NCBI RefSeq assembly: GCF_036884655.1
Contig: NC_088340.1
Span: 6,531,501-6,595,500 of the forward strand
Source of the DNA: Musa acuminata AAA Group
Taxonomy: Eukaryota > Streptophyta > Magnoliopsida > Zingiberales > Musaceae
DNA length: 64,000 nucleotides
Reading direction: 5' to 3'
Positions 12,601 through 28,500 of the stretch are shown here, in pieces. How positions within the stretch are numbered: the first letter of the stretch is position 1; every line of letters begins with the position of its first letter. The translations under genes were made by a program, and so were the position numbers. The notes under the pieces were generated by a model that saw only the letters and a program-made list of their open reading frames with translations, searched no databases and had not been told where the DNA came from.

Positions 12601-15600
12601 TGTTTATGGATGTCAGTGGCTTTAATTTAAACAACAAATTATCTTTAAATACTCTGTTATCCATTGCAAAATGGAAGAGCACCTTCTCATGGAACTAGAG
12701 AGTGCTAGTTATTGTGATAATACCTGATTCTCAATGTCTATTTTGTTGTCAAGAATGTTAAGCTGGCAGGAAGAGTAATACTGGCATATTTTGCAGCTTT
12801 CTAAGGCCTACTTTTAGCACAATGATAATTAAGCATCTGTAGTTTTCCATTCGAACGGAATGTCTAGTTTTATTTTAAATATGATTGATCAAATGAGACC
12901 ACTATACACTTAATAAGGAAATATGCTCTTTTGTTATGTTTTTGATCCTACATCCCTAATCAAGAATTAATGCATTGATAGCATGCTAGTCAATTACTAG
13001 TGATACTCAAAATACAAAATTCTGCCAACCAAAATAAAATTTGGTAATGACAGAATAGAGATGTCATTGATTTATTGCAGTCAAGTATGTTCATATTGAA
13101 TTGTTCAGCAGGTTGTGTTTGGTGAATATAAATAGTGAAGCTGTTGTCAGTATGCCTTGATCTGACATATAGGTGAAGTGAGTCCTAACAAACTCTACAT
13201 AATTGGCTTGTGAATGATTGATTTAGCCTTCAATTTGATGCCTTGACATCTTGTCATGTTGGGTTGTACTGAAAATGAAGTTTGTGTTGACATTCCTGTG
13301 TTGTAATCCCATCTATTTCCTAGTACTACTATAAAAAGTTATTAAAAGTGGAAAGTCATGACCACCCAAATTGGAACTTGAAACGACATATCATGTGGAA
13401 TTTGATTTTATAATTCAATAATATTTTTTTCTTTATGTTTTTTACTGTTTCCTGGTCCAAAACCCGATTTGCTTTATAACTTCTGTAGCTATCTTCTTTG
13501 TTTTAATCTATTTAAGTTTGAAGCCAAAATTTTCTAAAAATTTCTGACATTTTGGGTGTATAGCTATTATGGAGATCAATTGTATTCTCAAATATGCTAA
13601 AACACCAAGACATTCTACTTTAAGATATTCACTTATCCGATGTATTCATTTTAGTTGGCTTTAGGTGATATCAATGTGTGTCATTGAATGGATGATAGGA
13701 CATCATCTTTACTGTCCTGATGATTCCATCAGATAAGTGGACTGTGTTCAGAATATTAATCGGTCATTGTTACTCAGTTTGTTCTTTTCTTCTTGTTATG
13801 CTCCTAATAGGAGCCAACAGCTATTTTCTGAGTGGTAACCTCTCATTTTGTTATGTTTTTTCTGTCCCCATAGAGCTTTGAGATACATATAATATCTGCA
13901 GGAATTGGTTGGAAATCATGGAAGAGGCGTTGGTTTATTCTCACGCGGACATCATTAGTTTTCTTCAAGAATGATCCTGTATGTTTGATCAGTTATACTT
14001 CATACATTTGTGATTACTTTCCATGATCTTAGTACCAGTATGACTTAAAAAAAAAAAGTTATTGCTGCAGGTAGTTTCTGTTGCTATGTTAATTCTTAAA
14101 ATTAAATATTGGGTTCATTGTAAGGTTGCTCAATTTTGATCTAGGTGGGATGATTTAAGTCATGGGAAAAGCTTTGTTTGTACGTAGGTGTAGGATTGGT
14201 GCAGTTGATCCTCCTGCGATACTTTGCATGAGCCTTGTGGACTGTGTTTCATATTTTTCTGTGTAAGGATTTTCTACATCAAATAACAAATTTGAAATAA
14301 TAAAACCATAGCTTATTGTGCCTCTGCTGGTTTTGTATGAGCACGTTTGTGCAGAATCTTACATAATTTGGAAGCCCTATGATGGAAAAACATGCAATTT
14401 TGGATAATTTTTTTGGTGGTCCATTGCATCTAATTTCTAAACATATAGCTATATCTCAAGTCATTTTTGGTGGCTGAGCTAGTTATTGCTGAACTTAGAT
14501 GTTGCATTTTCTCATGTGCTTCGAAACACGTGTTAACATCTCACAACTTATTGCACATGGTAACAGCTGAAATAAGTTGAATGCATGTGGTAGTATAAAA
14601 CTGTACTTTGTGTTTGCATTGATGTCTTATTTTAGTGTTCTATTTTTATTGCTATTTCTTCAGGATGCTGGAAGCCATATGCTATTTCTTCAGTATTTAC
14701 ATTGTATTTATCTTTTGATTGAATTAACTATTAGCTTTTCGAAATGAACATACCTGCCAAAACATAGAAAATTTAAAAACAAAAGTAGGAGTTGGGAAGT
14801 TTATAGCATGAGTTGTCTGTTCAAAATGATTGGATTGGTCCTTATCTGTATTTGTTCTCAAGGTGAAAGCCATGTGGCATGCATCTTTTTATATGTGATT
14901 CTTCTTCCTATTTATGTTTGCGATTCCTATTTTTTCTCTTTTCTCAACTTTTAGGGTTCTCTTTATTGTGTTTGTTTCTAGGTATGGTATATATTTTTTT
15001 GCTGAGTTTTTCTTTTTGTTATTGCAAAATCAAATAATACCATGTGCATGGGAGAACATGCTCATTATTATGTGGTTTTATTTGTAGAGTGCATTACCCC
15101 AAAGAGGAGGTGAAGTAAATCTAACTTTGGGTGGTATTGACCTAAATAATTCTGGAAGGTAATTCTTGTTATTTAGGGTTGTTGTACAGTTTTCTTTTCA
15201 ACTCTTTTGTTTGCTGTAATTGATATTTATTGCTTCGTTCAAAATCTATATACAGCGTAGTTGTTAGGGAAGATAAGAAGTTACTCACTGTTTTGTTTCC
15301 TGATGGACGTGATGGTCGGGCATTTACCCTTAAGGTGCTTCATCGATTTCTTCTTGTCACGTTTAAGATGAATTTTTCAGAAGGGCTGTTGACATATATT
15401 TCTTCTTTCTATCATTAACTTTCATAAGCTTATTAATTATGACTGTACCAGGCGGAGTCATTGGAGGATTTATTTGAATGGAAAACAGCTCTAGAACATG
15501 CACTTGCACAAGCTCCAAATGCTGCTCTTGTGATGGGGCACAATGGAATATTTCGTAACGACAATGCTGATACTTTCGAGGGGTCATTCCAATATTGTTC

Positions 15601-18600
15601 GTTCCATTTACTGAATGATCTTACTTTTTGTGGCTTAACATAGTTAAGGAAGATGAAAATTTGTATTGTCTATCCAATTGAACTTTTTACCATCAACTTA
15701 CTTTCATGTATCATACGCAGGGAGAGACAAGCGCCCTATCAAGTCTTTGGTTGTTGGTAGGCCCATTTTGCTTGCACTTGAAGATATTGATGGGGGTCCA
15801 TCCTTTCTAGAAAAAGCTTTATGCTTTCTTGAGAAGCATGGTAGGTCTTATGATAACAGATTTACACTCTATTCATGTTTCCTGATAATGCCTCTTTCTT
15901 TTTTTTGGACTTTAATTGCTACATTTTCATATGCTTGATTATTGCATGATACTTAGGTAGGCAATTGCATGTGCCAGTGAAATCTGGTGTCATGCACCAG
16001 ATTTAGATAGAAAATGGTATTGTGGTGTGTGGCACAACATGACTTGCTTTGACATTGCATGTTATATTTCATCCTTTTATCAAACCAAGCACATCTTGTA
16101 GAGAAGTAAAAATTTCTGGATAATTGTTCAATTCAACTGATAGCTGTATTAATTATCTACAGTTAAAGTGGCATCCGTAAGGCAATATATTGTGGTGAGC
16201 TCATTAGTAAAACACAATTCTACTGATTGGTTATTCAGTTGTATCAATGCTTGATTAGTTATAAATCACGCACAAGAATCAAAGTTGGGGGTACAAGAAT
16301 CATGTCTTTGACTGTACGAATTATCTGCTTCACTTGTATCTGAAACAGGACTCGTTCTGTCTTACGAAAGTGGATATACATTTTTGGAGTGAGTGCTTAT
16401 CTCTAATAGTCAGATAATCAGCTATACAAATTAAATTTGTAGGTGCCAAGGTGGAGGGAATCTTGCGGCAAGCAGCTGATGTTGAAGAAGTTGATCGAAG
16501 AATTCAAGAATATGAACAAGGTTAAGTACTTGTTTCATTTTAATTGTACTTTTTTTGTGGTACACAATATACTTATATATAATATTGTAGACTAGACATT
16601 TATCCAGACTTTTATTTGTCCATCTCTTGTTCTTTTGTTCTGTGATGTTGCTTCCCAAGATTTGTACATTAATATTAAGACTGTTTATATAAACTCTCTC
16701 AGGAAAGACTGAATTTGCAGCTGATGAGGATGCTCATGTTGTTGGTGATTGCGTGAAGGTATTTTTGCTTCTTTTTGAGTTATTACCTGAATGAACCATA
16801 AAGGCCTGATATAATTTTCAATAACTAACATTCATGGAACACTGCAGTATGTTCTTCGAGAGCTGCCATCATCTCCTGTTCCTGCATCCTGCTGTACTGC
16901 TTTGCTGGAAGCCTATAGTATGTCCATATGTTTGTATTTTTCCAAAAAATAGCTAGCAGATGATGCTTTCTTTTTTGAGACTTAAGGAATTTTATGCTCA
17001 CTAGAAAAATTGGTGTAATTTAGAAAATAGTTACTGGAGTGGACTACTATAAAAGAATAGCCAAAATTATGTGCACTGGAAATTTTTTATTGGATAAGGG
17101 TTTGAGATCTTTAACATAAGAACACCATTTTTTTGTGTTAATACATGAAGCTTCTATGTAAACTCTTCAAAATTGAAAACAGTGAAGCAATCTAATAGTA
17201 TAGAAATTCATAATTATAATTTCTAGAGTTCCTTTTTCAGCCTATTATTTTAAAGTTCATATGTATTAAAAATACATTTGTCAATTATGCAGTAGATTAC
17301 TGATACATAGTTCTCATGAAAAAAGATTACTAATTGATTGTTGTTGTGTTAAATTTCTTAAATTATAGGTATACAGTAAGTTGTCTTATTGAAGTATTAA
17401 GCTTGTGGGTATAAATTGTCTTGATACTGTACTAGTATATGTTGCAATTAAAGATGATCAAATTACTTTCAACAGTCATCATTGGCATTTCCAAATATTG
17501 TTTGCAACCATCCAATATTTCTGAATTCCATCAACAAAGATTGACGAACTTCTTTTTCACCCTTTAGATCAGCTTGAGAAACATCGGCTTACTTTACTGG
17601 AAAGGACCTAGTCTTGGGTACTTCGTTTGGTTAGGTTTATGAGATTTTTTACCACTTGAGTTCCTGATGCAATCCACACAACGTCTCTATGAAATGACAG
17701 ACTGGCTTACTTGCAAGCTATGGTTGACTAGTAAATTGCAATTTTCATAAGCTTTTCAATGTAGATTATGCATCAATATATGAATACATTATGATATTTG
17801 TGTCGTATAAACCTATCAACTGTCACTGCTAATAGATTGAATTTATCTGGAAGCATCTAAATATTCTAATTATCATTCTAAAATTAATTGATAGGTAATG
17901 ATCATAATTAACCCAGTAAGAAATTGCCTAAACTTTCAATTTTAAAACTAGAAACTTGGTTTATAAATCAATAAAATTAGGCCTTATAAATTAAGGAAAA
18001 ATAGACAAAAATTTGTGAACAGTATCTATATGAAATGTAAGAATTATATCCACTTGAATAAGATTATATGCAGATTGCTAAGGCACTACATGGACTAATT
18101 TGCACAGATTCTATAGCTTTATAAACAGTACAAAGTGCACTAAATGTTGGATATGGTATGATTTATCAGCCAACCATATTATGCATTAGATGATTGTTAA
18201 GATAAATCAACCTCATTCAGGGCTCCATAATTATTTCCATTTAGTCAGATCGGGGAGACTACATGATACTGAACATCTTGTGGTGAATCCATACCAAAAG
18301 GTCCAAGCATAATCGTGCTTCCCAATATCTCGCTTCCCAATATCTCCATACATCTATTGGAAGCACCTCCTAGCTGTGTACCAAATCATTTTTTATTCCA
18401 TGTCTGATGACTGATTTATTCCACAAGAAATCATCATAAATGATGCTGGCTTTCCTGTCTCAGTTCATGATTTAAGGATCCATGTTATAGTGGTTACAAA
18501 ATGCAATCCTGAGAAAGGGTTTAAAAGTTACTGCTGATGATTTAGTTTCACTAGAAAATTTCATATCATAACATGAAAGTTGTTGCATGCTCATTCAATC

Positions 18601-21600
18601 GTCATGGGAGTGCTTGTGACCATGATGCATTATGCAACACGTAATGCTTCGTGAAGCAACTGGCAACAATATTATGAACTTGCATCTTACAACATGCTAA
18701 TGAACATTCATCAATAATCTGCAACACTGCTATGTTATGCAAGGTAAAGCCTATAGGATGATGCTGTCAGACTAAATGTCCTCCTTGTGTTAGCTTTTCT
18801 CTTTTTTCTGTATGATTTTGTGTTGATCTATTTACGTTTGTGTTATACTTTAATAAGGGCTGGAACACCAGGAGGCTCGTGTAAATGCTATGCGTTCTGC
18901 AATATCTGAGACATTTCCTGAACCAAATCGGCGGTTGTTGCAGAGGTTGGTTCTCTTAGTTGATTATTAATGTATTCTTGGGCACACTATTTTTGGTTGC
19001 CTTTTATTGCAATTTAATGGTTTTTTATTTTTTATTTTTGATGTTTATTTAACATGCTATTAGAGCAACAACTCTTGTTGTTTGTGCTTGTTCCCTTTTT
19101 AAAGATCACACAAACAACTTCTCATGGAACCATGTTAAAGGTTATTACTAGCAGTTTTGTTACATTGGTCTGACCTGGAGAATAAATGTGTTATGGAATA
19201 TATCTGCACTGAAGCTGGATGAGATTTAATAATACTTTGGTTGCCACTTGAGTTTTGAGGGAGTGGAATTTTAAATCGGATGTTCTGTAGTTTGTATCCT
19301 TGTCTACATTCTGTTGCCATTTGTGTATAAGTGAATCTAGTATCAATTGTAGGCCATCCAGGAAGAAGAAGCCACTTTGGGTATCTTCATGGTTGGCATG
19401 ATATTAATGAAGCATCAGATCATGTTTCCCTTTTGATGTACGTGGAGTTGATGTTGAAAGGAAGTAGGCAAGGATTATAGTACCACAGCTTTGTTTTCGC
19501 CGCATCTGGGCCCTGCATATACTATTAGTCTGTAGGGACCAAGGCAATGGCTGATCAGAGTAATGTTACTTTGTGCTTAAGATGGACTCTTGTAATTATG
19601 TTTCTCTATTCTTTGGACTTACTTGATTTGATGTTGATAGATAGCACTTTTCTCAAGCATTTAATAACAGAATCTTTACATAACTTATTGATTTATTTTG
19701 TTTGATGATCAACCTTCTGTTCACCGCTTATCGATCCTTTTATTCAAATGCAAAATTATAATTTTACCATGCATAATGTATTAGGTGAGTTAAATAATAA
19801 ACCATGGTGCGTTTGTTCTTATGCAGAAAATCATACTGTAGGTCCGTTCCCTCTTATTTGCTTCTTCCTCTTATTTAGTCAATATGCTGTTCATCTGAAC
19901 ACTCTCTACTTGATGGTGTGCCCTTCTTTTAAATGGTACTTTATTTCTTATGCCGCACTTGTTGATTCTAGATTGTTGTCTTTTACTTTGTTGTCTCAAC
20001 TCTCGAATGATGAGAGAGTCCAACATCAAGTCTTTGATCAACTCTTGAAACAACTAGATCTTTGCTAAGTGCTAGAAATTTTCTGGGTTCTGATTGACGA
20101 GTAATGTGAAGGATGAAAAGATGAGAGAAGAAAATTTTGATGTAGAATGCGACTGAGCTAAAGCATGCCCTGAACAGCACTTGTGTATATTTATGCCAAG
20201 TCTGTCAACTCCATGTTTATATATAAAGGAGGGAAAAAATCTAGCACCATCAGTTCTAGTGGCAATATTCAAGGGAAAGAAATCAAACATTTATTTATAT
20301 GACTGTCAAGTGATGGATCCTCGCAAGTCTTAGCAATATTCATTTCTAGTGGCATCTTTATGAGGTCAATCTCCTATCAGGAGGCATGCTAACATGAACC
20401 AGTTTGTCAGTGTAGTTATATATTTGGTCTTTTAGAACAAGTACATGCATCACTAATTATACTTGTAGACAATCCCTATTAGGTGATCACAAAAATAACT
20501 TGTTGCTATGGTAACAATTGGCGAGTTGTCCTTGCATGAACTGCATCTTGCTTACATGTCACACTTCTCTTTCTTCATATGTTCACAACTATGGTCATCG
20601 AGGTAAAACACTAGACCTCCACAGAGTTTTCATTATTCTGCTTTTTTTGGTTTTGAATTGGTTATGTATTTTAGATTAGTCACTGCCAATGTGCCTCAGT
20701 CTAATTTGTTTTACAACAGTCTTCAACTTGTCATAGTTACGGTTTATTAGTTTGTTCACCAGACGAGAACAATTGTTGATAAAAGGCAATTAGATATATG
20801 ATTTATACCTTCCTGCCATTTATTCGACCTTTTTATTCCGCTGAATCAATGGTTTAATTGCTGGATGTATTGTTATTTCTTATTCTGTTATCCGTTGTTT
20901 CATAGGATTTTGAAAATGATGCAAATTATTGCCTCTCATACTGCTGAGAATCGGATGACTCCATCTGCTGTTGCTGCTTGCATGGCACCTCTTTTGCTGA
21001 GACCACTTTTGGCTGGCGAATGCGAGCTGGATGATGACTTCGACATGAATGGTGACAGTTCTGCTCAGCTTCTGGCAGCAGCAAATGCAGCTAACAATGC
21101 TCAGGCCATTATCACAAGTCTCTTAGAGGAGTATGAAAGTATATTTGATGTATGTTTCTTAACCGTCGATTCAAATTTTTTCTTCACACTGTTAATGATA
21201 TTGTTTTGAAGTCTGATGTTTGAACTTCAAGTTTTGAAAATTAGGAGGGTCTGTTGTTTGGAAAGGGAAAAAAAAAATCCAGGTCAAGTTGGAATTGGAT
21301 CAGCCAGACTTGAGGATGCGGAGAGATGGAATTAACAAAGACTTTTTTCTCAGAATTTCAGAAAGAATTAGAAAAAAATAAAGTATGAATAATTATATAA
21401 AATTTTCTTATATCTTTAGATACTAAAATTATTAAAAAAGGTTGAACAACTTCAATTTTGTATCCCAAGTACCTAAATCTAAATTTAAAATTTTATGAAT
21501 TTTGAGATTTACTTTTATGTTACTCTTTTCATTACTTCAATTTTTTTTAATTTATTTAAAACAAAATTTTAAGTGTCTAGATATCCCTATTTATGTATGG

Positions 21601-23182
21601 TCATATATAAAATGTATAAGAAGTTGGTTTCCATTAAATTATTTTAACTGTATTTTCATCTAAATTGATTAACTACATATTTGTACTCAAATTGCTGCTA
21701 TATTCTTTTCTAGCGATCCTTTTTGCTTTAAAATGATATAATATAATTTGTTTTGAGCAATTTTGCCAAGAGTGAGATTTCCTAGAATGAATGTCTAAGG
21801 TAACTTCTAATTGAAGTGACTTGTTCAGATCCTCCTCCCTTATCATCTTAAATGTTGTTTTATCAAACTTGTTCATTTATGAGCAACAGAGTTTAAAATG
21901 ATACTTTAACATTGCATATTCTTCTGATTAGGATAACAGTCACTGCTATAATATACATAAACTTTATTCTAAAATTTCTATGTTCCATATGATGCAAACA
22001 TTTGACATAGTTTTCCATCCGATATGCCAGAATCCACTTAGTTGAATGTGGTTGAGAAAGACTAACCATTTGCTTGCATGATTTATTTAGTTGATTTTTC
22101 CTGCATTTAACTTGTCATTTTATGTCATCATTTTTTCCATGACCTGTTGTTGCTTAGATCAGGTAATCCTGACTTCATTTGTCCCTTTTTCTTTATTTGA
22201 ATATCATAATGTTCGTAATTTAGATTTTAACTTCGTCACAGGAGGGTAATTCACAGAGATGCTCACTCTCATCGGACTCTCAGATTGGAGACACTGGTAG
22301 TGAAGAGTCTACTGATGATGTCAATACAGATGTTAAAGATAATGGCTATCATGATGTAGAAAATGATGCAGAACCAGATGTGGATGATGATAATGATGAA
22401 CGTGTGCTTAGTGGAAAATTGAGCGAAAGCAGTGGATATGATGGCAGCGACCTTTATGAGTACAAGGTTTTTGTTCCCAATTTTATAGAAATTTTAGTGC
22501 TAGAGTTTTCTATATGTATGTTGCATTTGTTATCAGTTTTATGCCTTTTCATTGTTTATATCATTGTTCTTCCTGTGGTAGAAACTGCAGAAACTGCTTT
22601 TGAATTTAGTATCTTTGTCCGGTGTAATTGCATGTGCTTCGTAAGAATATCATGTTTATGTGTAGCATAAGGTTAGCAATATTTATATTATTTGCATTAT
22701 TTGCTTTGAAAATGAATGACCTTTATGATTAAATGAGAGGTCAAGTCACTGTTGAATCTATTGAGCATTTCAACTGCATTTAAATGGTCGATTTGCAAAA
22801 TCATTTCAACATGTTATTTATTCTAGTTTCTTGAATTCTTAAATCTGAAATATTCAGTCAACAGATTCCTAATGTATTCTTTTATTAAATATAACTATCT
22901 GATCATGTGTGTTAGTTACATAAGGCTTGCATAAATTTAACTCAAATTGTTAATTTATGGCTGTGTCATTCTTTCTGTTATTACTCATGCACCTAACTTG
23001 CATCTGTCAATAGGTTATAAGTGGTCTGCTGTAGGATAGTTGGTGCATTCTCTATTCCACATCATGCATTGGTGCAACATTGTTACCATCAAGGTTCGTA
23101 ATTTCGCATCGTATCGGTGTTTCGAGCTTTGCTCAGTATGATACGGTATAGGTGTATCGAGCGGTATGCTAGGGTGTACCGC

Positions 23183-23221
<39 letters not shown>

Positions 23222-24724
23222 GAGGCGTACACTGCCTTGGCGACGTCGCCTCCTTTTCTTCTCCTTGTTGTGTCAGATGAGGAGAAGACCGGTCTTCTCC
23301 TCATCTGTGGCGTTCGGTGAGGGCGTCGAAGGCCGTAGATGCCTCCGGCCTTCGACGAAGAACGTGGTAAAGCCTGCAGGCATCTTCGGCCTTCGGCGAA
23401 GAACGCGGCGAAGGCGCAGGCATTTCCGACCTTTGGTGAAAAACACGGCGAAGAAGAAGCCGAGCTGCCGCCCCTCCGTTACCTTATGGATCGGGATCGT
23501 CGAGGGAGGGCGGCACCGGATTGGAAAGCGTCGAGGTTCTCCCGAGTCTCCCTCTTCTTCGAGCACTTTCTCCCTCTTCTCCCTCGTCGCAGCCAGGCTG
23601 ATATCGTCCGGTAGCGGGCTGTCCGTGTACCGGTATGTATCGTCCGATACAGGTGGTATCATTCGAAATTAAAATCCTTGGTTATCACTAATTTAATCCT
23701 GTAGCTATGGTGTCATATTGGAAAACAAGGAGAGGGTAGACTTAAATGTATAGATTTATTGGCTCGTAACCTGATATTTGGGAATAAGCATATTGTGCTA
23801 CATTGTCAAAGCTACAGTTTGTACCATTAATTGGTTCAGTCGGTCTCCAGAGTGGTGAGGAATGGTATAGTGATCTGTAAACCTTTTCTTATAGGTTAAA
23901 CATGTTATGAGATGGTGTACATCTTGCTCTTGCGAGGGTACTTCTCCAGACAGTCCATCATATTCAAGACATGGATTTTCAGCTATCCTGGTGAGAATTT
24001 TGGGCGATTGAGTAGCTGATTGTGACAGTCCAATAATCATACATTGGCATAAAAAAATGTGTGGTCTCATATATATGGTCATAATTGCTTTGACCATATA
24101 TTTGGGATCATATACTCTGTTCCTGCTTTATGTAAATGGGCCAATAGGTTGCACAGTTGGTGATATCTATAGTGCCTTTTATATGTTGTAGATAACTAGT
24201 TAGCATCTATGTGATATATTTTCACTGTGAAAAGTTCTTGAACATGGCATTGGATTTACCTGAAAATATGTGAAATTAACTAAGCATTGAAATTTAGTTG
24301 CACCAAATTACCCTTGAAAAATTACCCTTGATTATTATGAGCCTTATGACCATGGTAACAATTATAGCCTGCTTTTATGAACAATATTGACCATAGTTCT
24401 ATATACTGAGCGGGTTGGTATATATCACTTAGCATGATTCGTCTTACCGGTCCGTATCGGTGTACCAACCGATTATCGATATAGTATGTACTGATCCATA
24501 TCGATGTACCATCACATATTACAGTGGGGCATGCTGATAGACTGGGTATGTACTGTCCATATTGGTTTCTTATCGGACTATATATACCACTCATATTGGG
24601 CGGTATGTCATGGTACAACAAACCTTATAACCTAGTACATACCAGTTTGTCAGGTCACCAGCATGCAGACCTTCAAAGGAGAGCTTACAGCTTGGTAAGC
24701 CCCATGAACCAGGTGATTACCTTG

Positions 24725-24774
<50 letters not shown>

Positions 24775-25549
24775 TTGAACAAATTTATTCTTTTAAAACC
24801 ATAATAAACCATTAACCCAACCCACCCTGGTGTAGTCTCTCTCTCCTACTTCTGCAGTTCACCCATGCCCTCTCGTGTTGCCTGCTGCCTTAGGCACCTG
24901 CTGGCCACCCCTTGCTCTTTCCAATACTCCTTGCTTTCCTCCTTCGGTAGCTGTGTGTTGCCCCCTGCCCCTTCCAATACTCCTCGCCTTCCTCCTTCCA
25001 TCGACACTGCCTCCTCCTGGTCACTTCCTCCCCCTCTCTTCTACACTGCCTCTCCCCTCTTCTCTGCCTCCTCCACCTCCCACTCCTTCCTCTCTGTCAC
25101 CTCTTCTTCTCCTTCTTGTACTATTCCTCCCCCCTTCTTTCTATTGTAGTATGTTTGATTATACCGACACGCCCCTCTTCTTCGTATTGTGGTACATTGC
25201 GTCATACCTTATGTCAGTATGCCAAAATGGACCATACCTGTGCTGGTCTGGCCATGAAATTGGAAGGGTCCGGTACCCAAAATTGAAAACTTTGATATTG
25301 ACTTGTGCATAGTCAAGGAAGATTCCACTATCACTTATTAGTCTACTTTGTTTGTTCACTGTCTAGTCATGTGCAGGCATGCATCTTTTTCTGTGTGCAT
25401 TGGGGGGGTTGACCTCTGTATGAGTTGAACACTCTGATTTGAGTTGTAGATAACACTAAGGGACACCGGTTGTTTTAATTTATTTTTGGGATATCTTAGG
25501 CTATTTTAAAGAAGGGTTTATTCAAAGATGAACTATGTCCTATTTTCTA

Positions 25550-25594
<45 letters not shown>

Positions 25595-28500
25595 ATACAT
25601 CAGAATTATTTTTTTCTTCGTACCACCAATCTGATTTCGTCTGACCTGGTTGATTCAATTGTGTTGCCACTGGTCAAACGTGATTGATTCTGGTCTTGGT
25701 GAACTATGATTGATAACATAAACATAATTTCCTTATCATGTTAGTAGTAGTGTATCAATTGCTAAATGATTGTTAATTACTTCGATAATTTTAATGTCAG
25801 TGCTTATGCTAAATGATAAGAAATAATTCTGTTTGTACTGTTCAAATCTTGATGGTAACAATATGTTTGGTTTCTTTGTTTGCTTCAAATTTCCATGCTT
25901 TTTATCTTTGTGACTGGTCTACTCCAGTTTGGGTTTGTGATGTTAATTTTGATTCATTAGTTCTTAAAGCAGGAGTTTGCTGGTGATGATTCAGATCCTG
26001 AATCTCCTCATAATAATCAGTCTTCAGCAACAAAAACAGAGTTAGATGTGGCCAAAGTTCAACATAATGAGCAAGCTTCAGCACACAAAAGTACTGAGAA
26101 GTCACTTACTGAGAAGGATGCCTCCAGTGTCTTAGCTACCCAAGAGTCTCCCTTGTCAATGGGAGAGATTCTATCTTCACTACATCCAGGAACTTCTTTT
26201 CCAGCTCATGTAACTGAGTATAATGTTGATAGATTTTCAAGTAAAGTGAATGGATCACACACTCATATGAAGCGCACTAACTTTTGGGGCCGTAACAATG
26301 TAAGTGTTTTAATTCATTAAAGATGTAAAACAACGTAATTGCAGTTGACAAGGAAAATAACAAACAAAAAATTGTATAGTTATGGTTATTTCACTTATTT
26401 CATATAACTGTTTCATGCTTTTCATGGGTGTGCTCAGTTTGGTTTTGATAATTTATAATGGAAACATAATTGTTCATCGCCTGCTAAAACTGTCCAATGC
26501 ATGTTTCATCATTTTACTTTATCCATTGTAATTTAGGATAAGAATGATTTCATAGTTTATTTATAAATGCTTGTAAAAGATATTTGATCAATTTGAATGT
26601 TTCAGGCCAGAAAGAATCAGCCACTTGAACAAGTCGATTCTTCTGGTGAAGAAGAGTAAGTTCTTTGTTGCCTTTCTGATTTATGTCGATAAGGATAATA
26701 TTGCACACTGAACTATATTTGGATTTATATTTTAATTCCTATAATCTTGATTTATCTCTCTTTGGTTTTTACATGATTATTACATGAACAAATCAAATTA
26801 TAGAAATATACTTGCAAAATTGATTTACCTGGACCTGGCCATCTATAAGAACAAAATGCTGAGATCTGTTGTAGTTCATCAGGAACTAATGAGATAGCAA
26901 AAGCATACCTAATGAGATAGTGAAAGGCATAACTTTTGGTAAAAATGTGATTTGTTCCTTAATATAATCAAAATGATGGTGTTGTATCATATTGAAATAA
27001 ACCAAACTTACTAATAATCAATGATGAGTTAATAAAATTTAATTTAACATGTTCGATTACACATTGTGTTTGGTGTCATCATCAATTACATAGCTCCATG
27101 ATTAAAACTTTAAAAGCTCAAGCCAGTGTCAGATCCAAACCAGTACCATTGGCACTAAAAGAAAAAATAAGAAAGTGAATGCTGACCGGCACTAAGCTAT
27201 ATGGTCCTGCAAGCTAGTCATTGATTGGACCACTAAATGTTGCTTGGTAATATCAGTCTGATGATCCAGTCATATGTAAAACCTTGACTAAAATAACTAA
27301 TTAATTAACTACTAAGCAATACTCAAGTTTCTACCACTTGCATCCTGTACCTCCGTACACTGATGACAGATCCCGAGGATATTAGTCAAAGTGTCAAACA
27401 TGATGACCTCTTCAAAAGTGCAATTTCTACATAGGAGTAACAAGTTGCAACGATCAAAGCTGTCAGATCATCTGAACCCAACAGTGAGCTGTCAGCAACG
27501 TATTAATCAAATCACAGCACAAGAAACTTACAAAGATGATTCATGATCTTCCAAAATCCAAATGCTCGAGGTTTCATGTGGAGACATTGATAACCTGATG
27601 TATTCTATCTGTCTACTTAATGTTGCTTTCAGGGCTATCTTATTCTCTAAACTGTGCTGAACTGTACTACCATAATGGTCATTATGAATCATACAGATTT
27701 TCATGGAATGACATTTTGATTCGAGCGAGGAAATGTTTGTTTCATTTATTTATAAGAATATGGGCCTGTATTTGTATTACAAGGTTCAGTGCACTTGCGA
27801 GCCCTTTGTAACAAGTCCAAAGTTGAACATTTATCATGGAGTTAAGTTGCTTCTGTAATCTGAGCTATCACCTGGTGCATACAATGGAGAGAAGTTTTAT
27901 CTTTCTCATGGTTTGGAATTTTGAACCAACACAGGAAAAATTATGCATTTGCAAACTGAAAAATTGGGTCATATTTCAAACTATTAGAATATGGACTGTA
28001 GTCTGATTTTCTCATGTAGTTGTATAGAATACTAGGCCAATAAAAACTAAGACATAACTATAATAAGTAGTTGTCATCTATATCGATCTTCTATTTCAGT
28101 ACACCATTATTCCTATCAATGGCCATGGACTTCCACTAGTGGCTTCTAATATTTTTCCTTTTAGTCCCAGCAATCACGCAACACATGGACATTTTCTCCC
28201 CAGTTTAACTATAGTTCTTCTGTTTTATGAGTTCCTTTTTTCTCAATCTCTTTTTGTTTTTGTTTAATTGATCCAAGAAAGGAAGCTAGTCTTTTTGTTC
28301 ATCTTTATCTTCCATTGGATATGTGACTTCATTTTTAACTCGATTTTGCTTAAGTCATATCTATATAATTTAAGGACTGCTGTTTTCTGGCACACTAGTT
28401 TGCCAATACCTATATGGTCTAGTATGTGCTCTGTCTATTGGAGTGTGTCTGTGCCAGTCAAGCTGGCTATCAATTAGCATTAACCAAATGTCCGCACTTA

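Larger units (their letters stand above)
22467..25972 (+). other. REN1 intron 13, repeat-rich
   Basis: A 3.5 kb intron holding several repeat insertions: the GC-rich element at 23095-23675, a GGTAC/GTACC-rich block at 24395-24670, a (CT)n tract at 24727-24769, a C/T-rich stretch at 24830-25145 followed by another GTAC-rich block (25160-25280), and a (TG)n(TA)n tract at 25551-25594. Confidence 0.75.
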
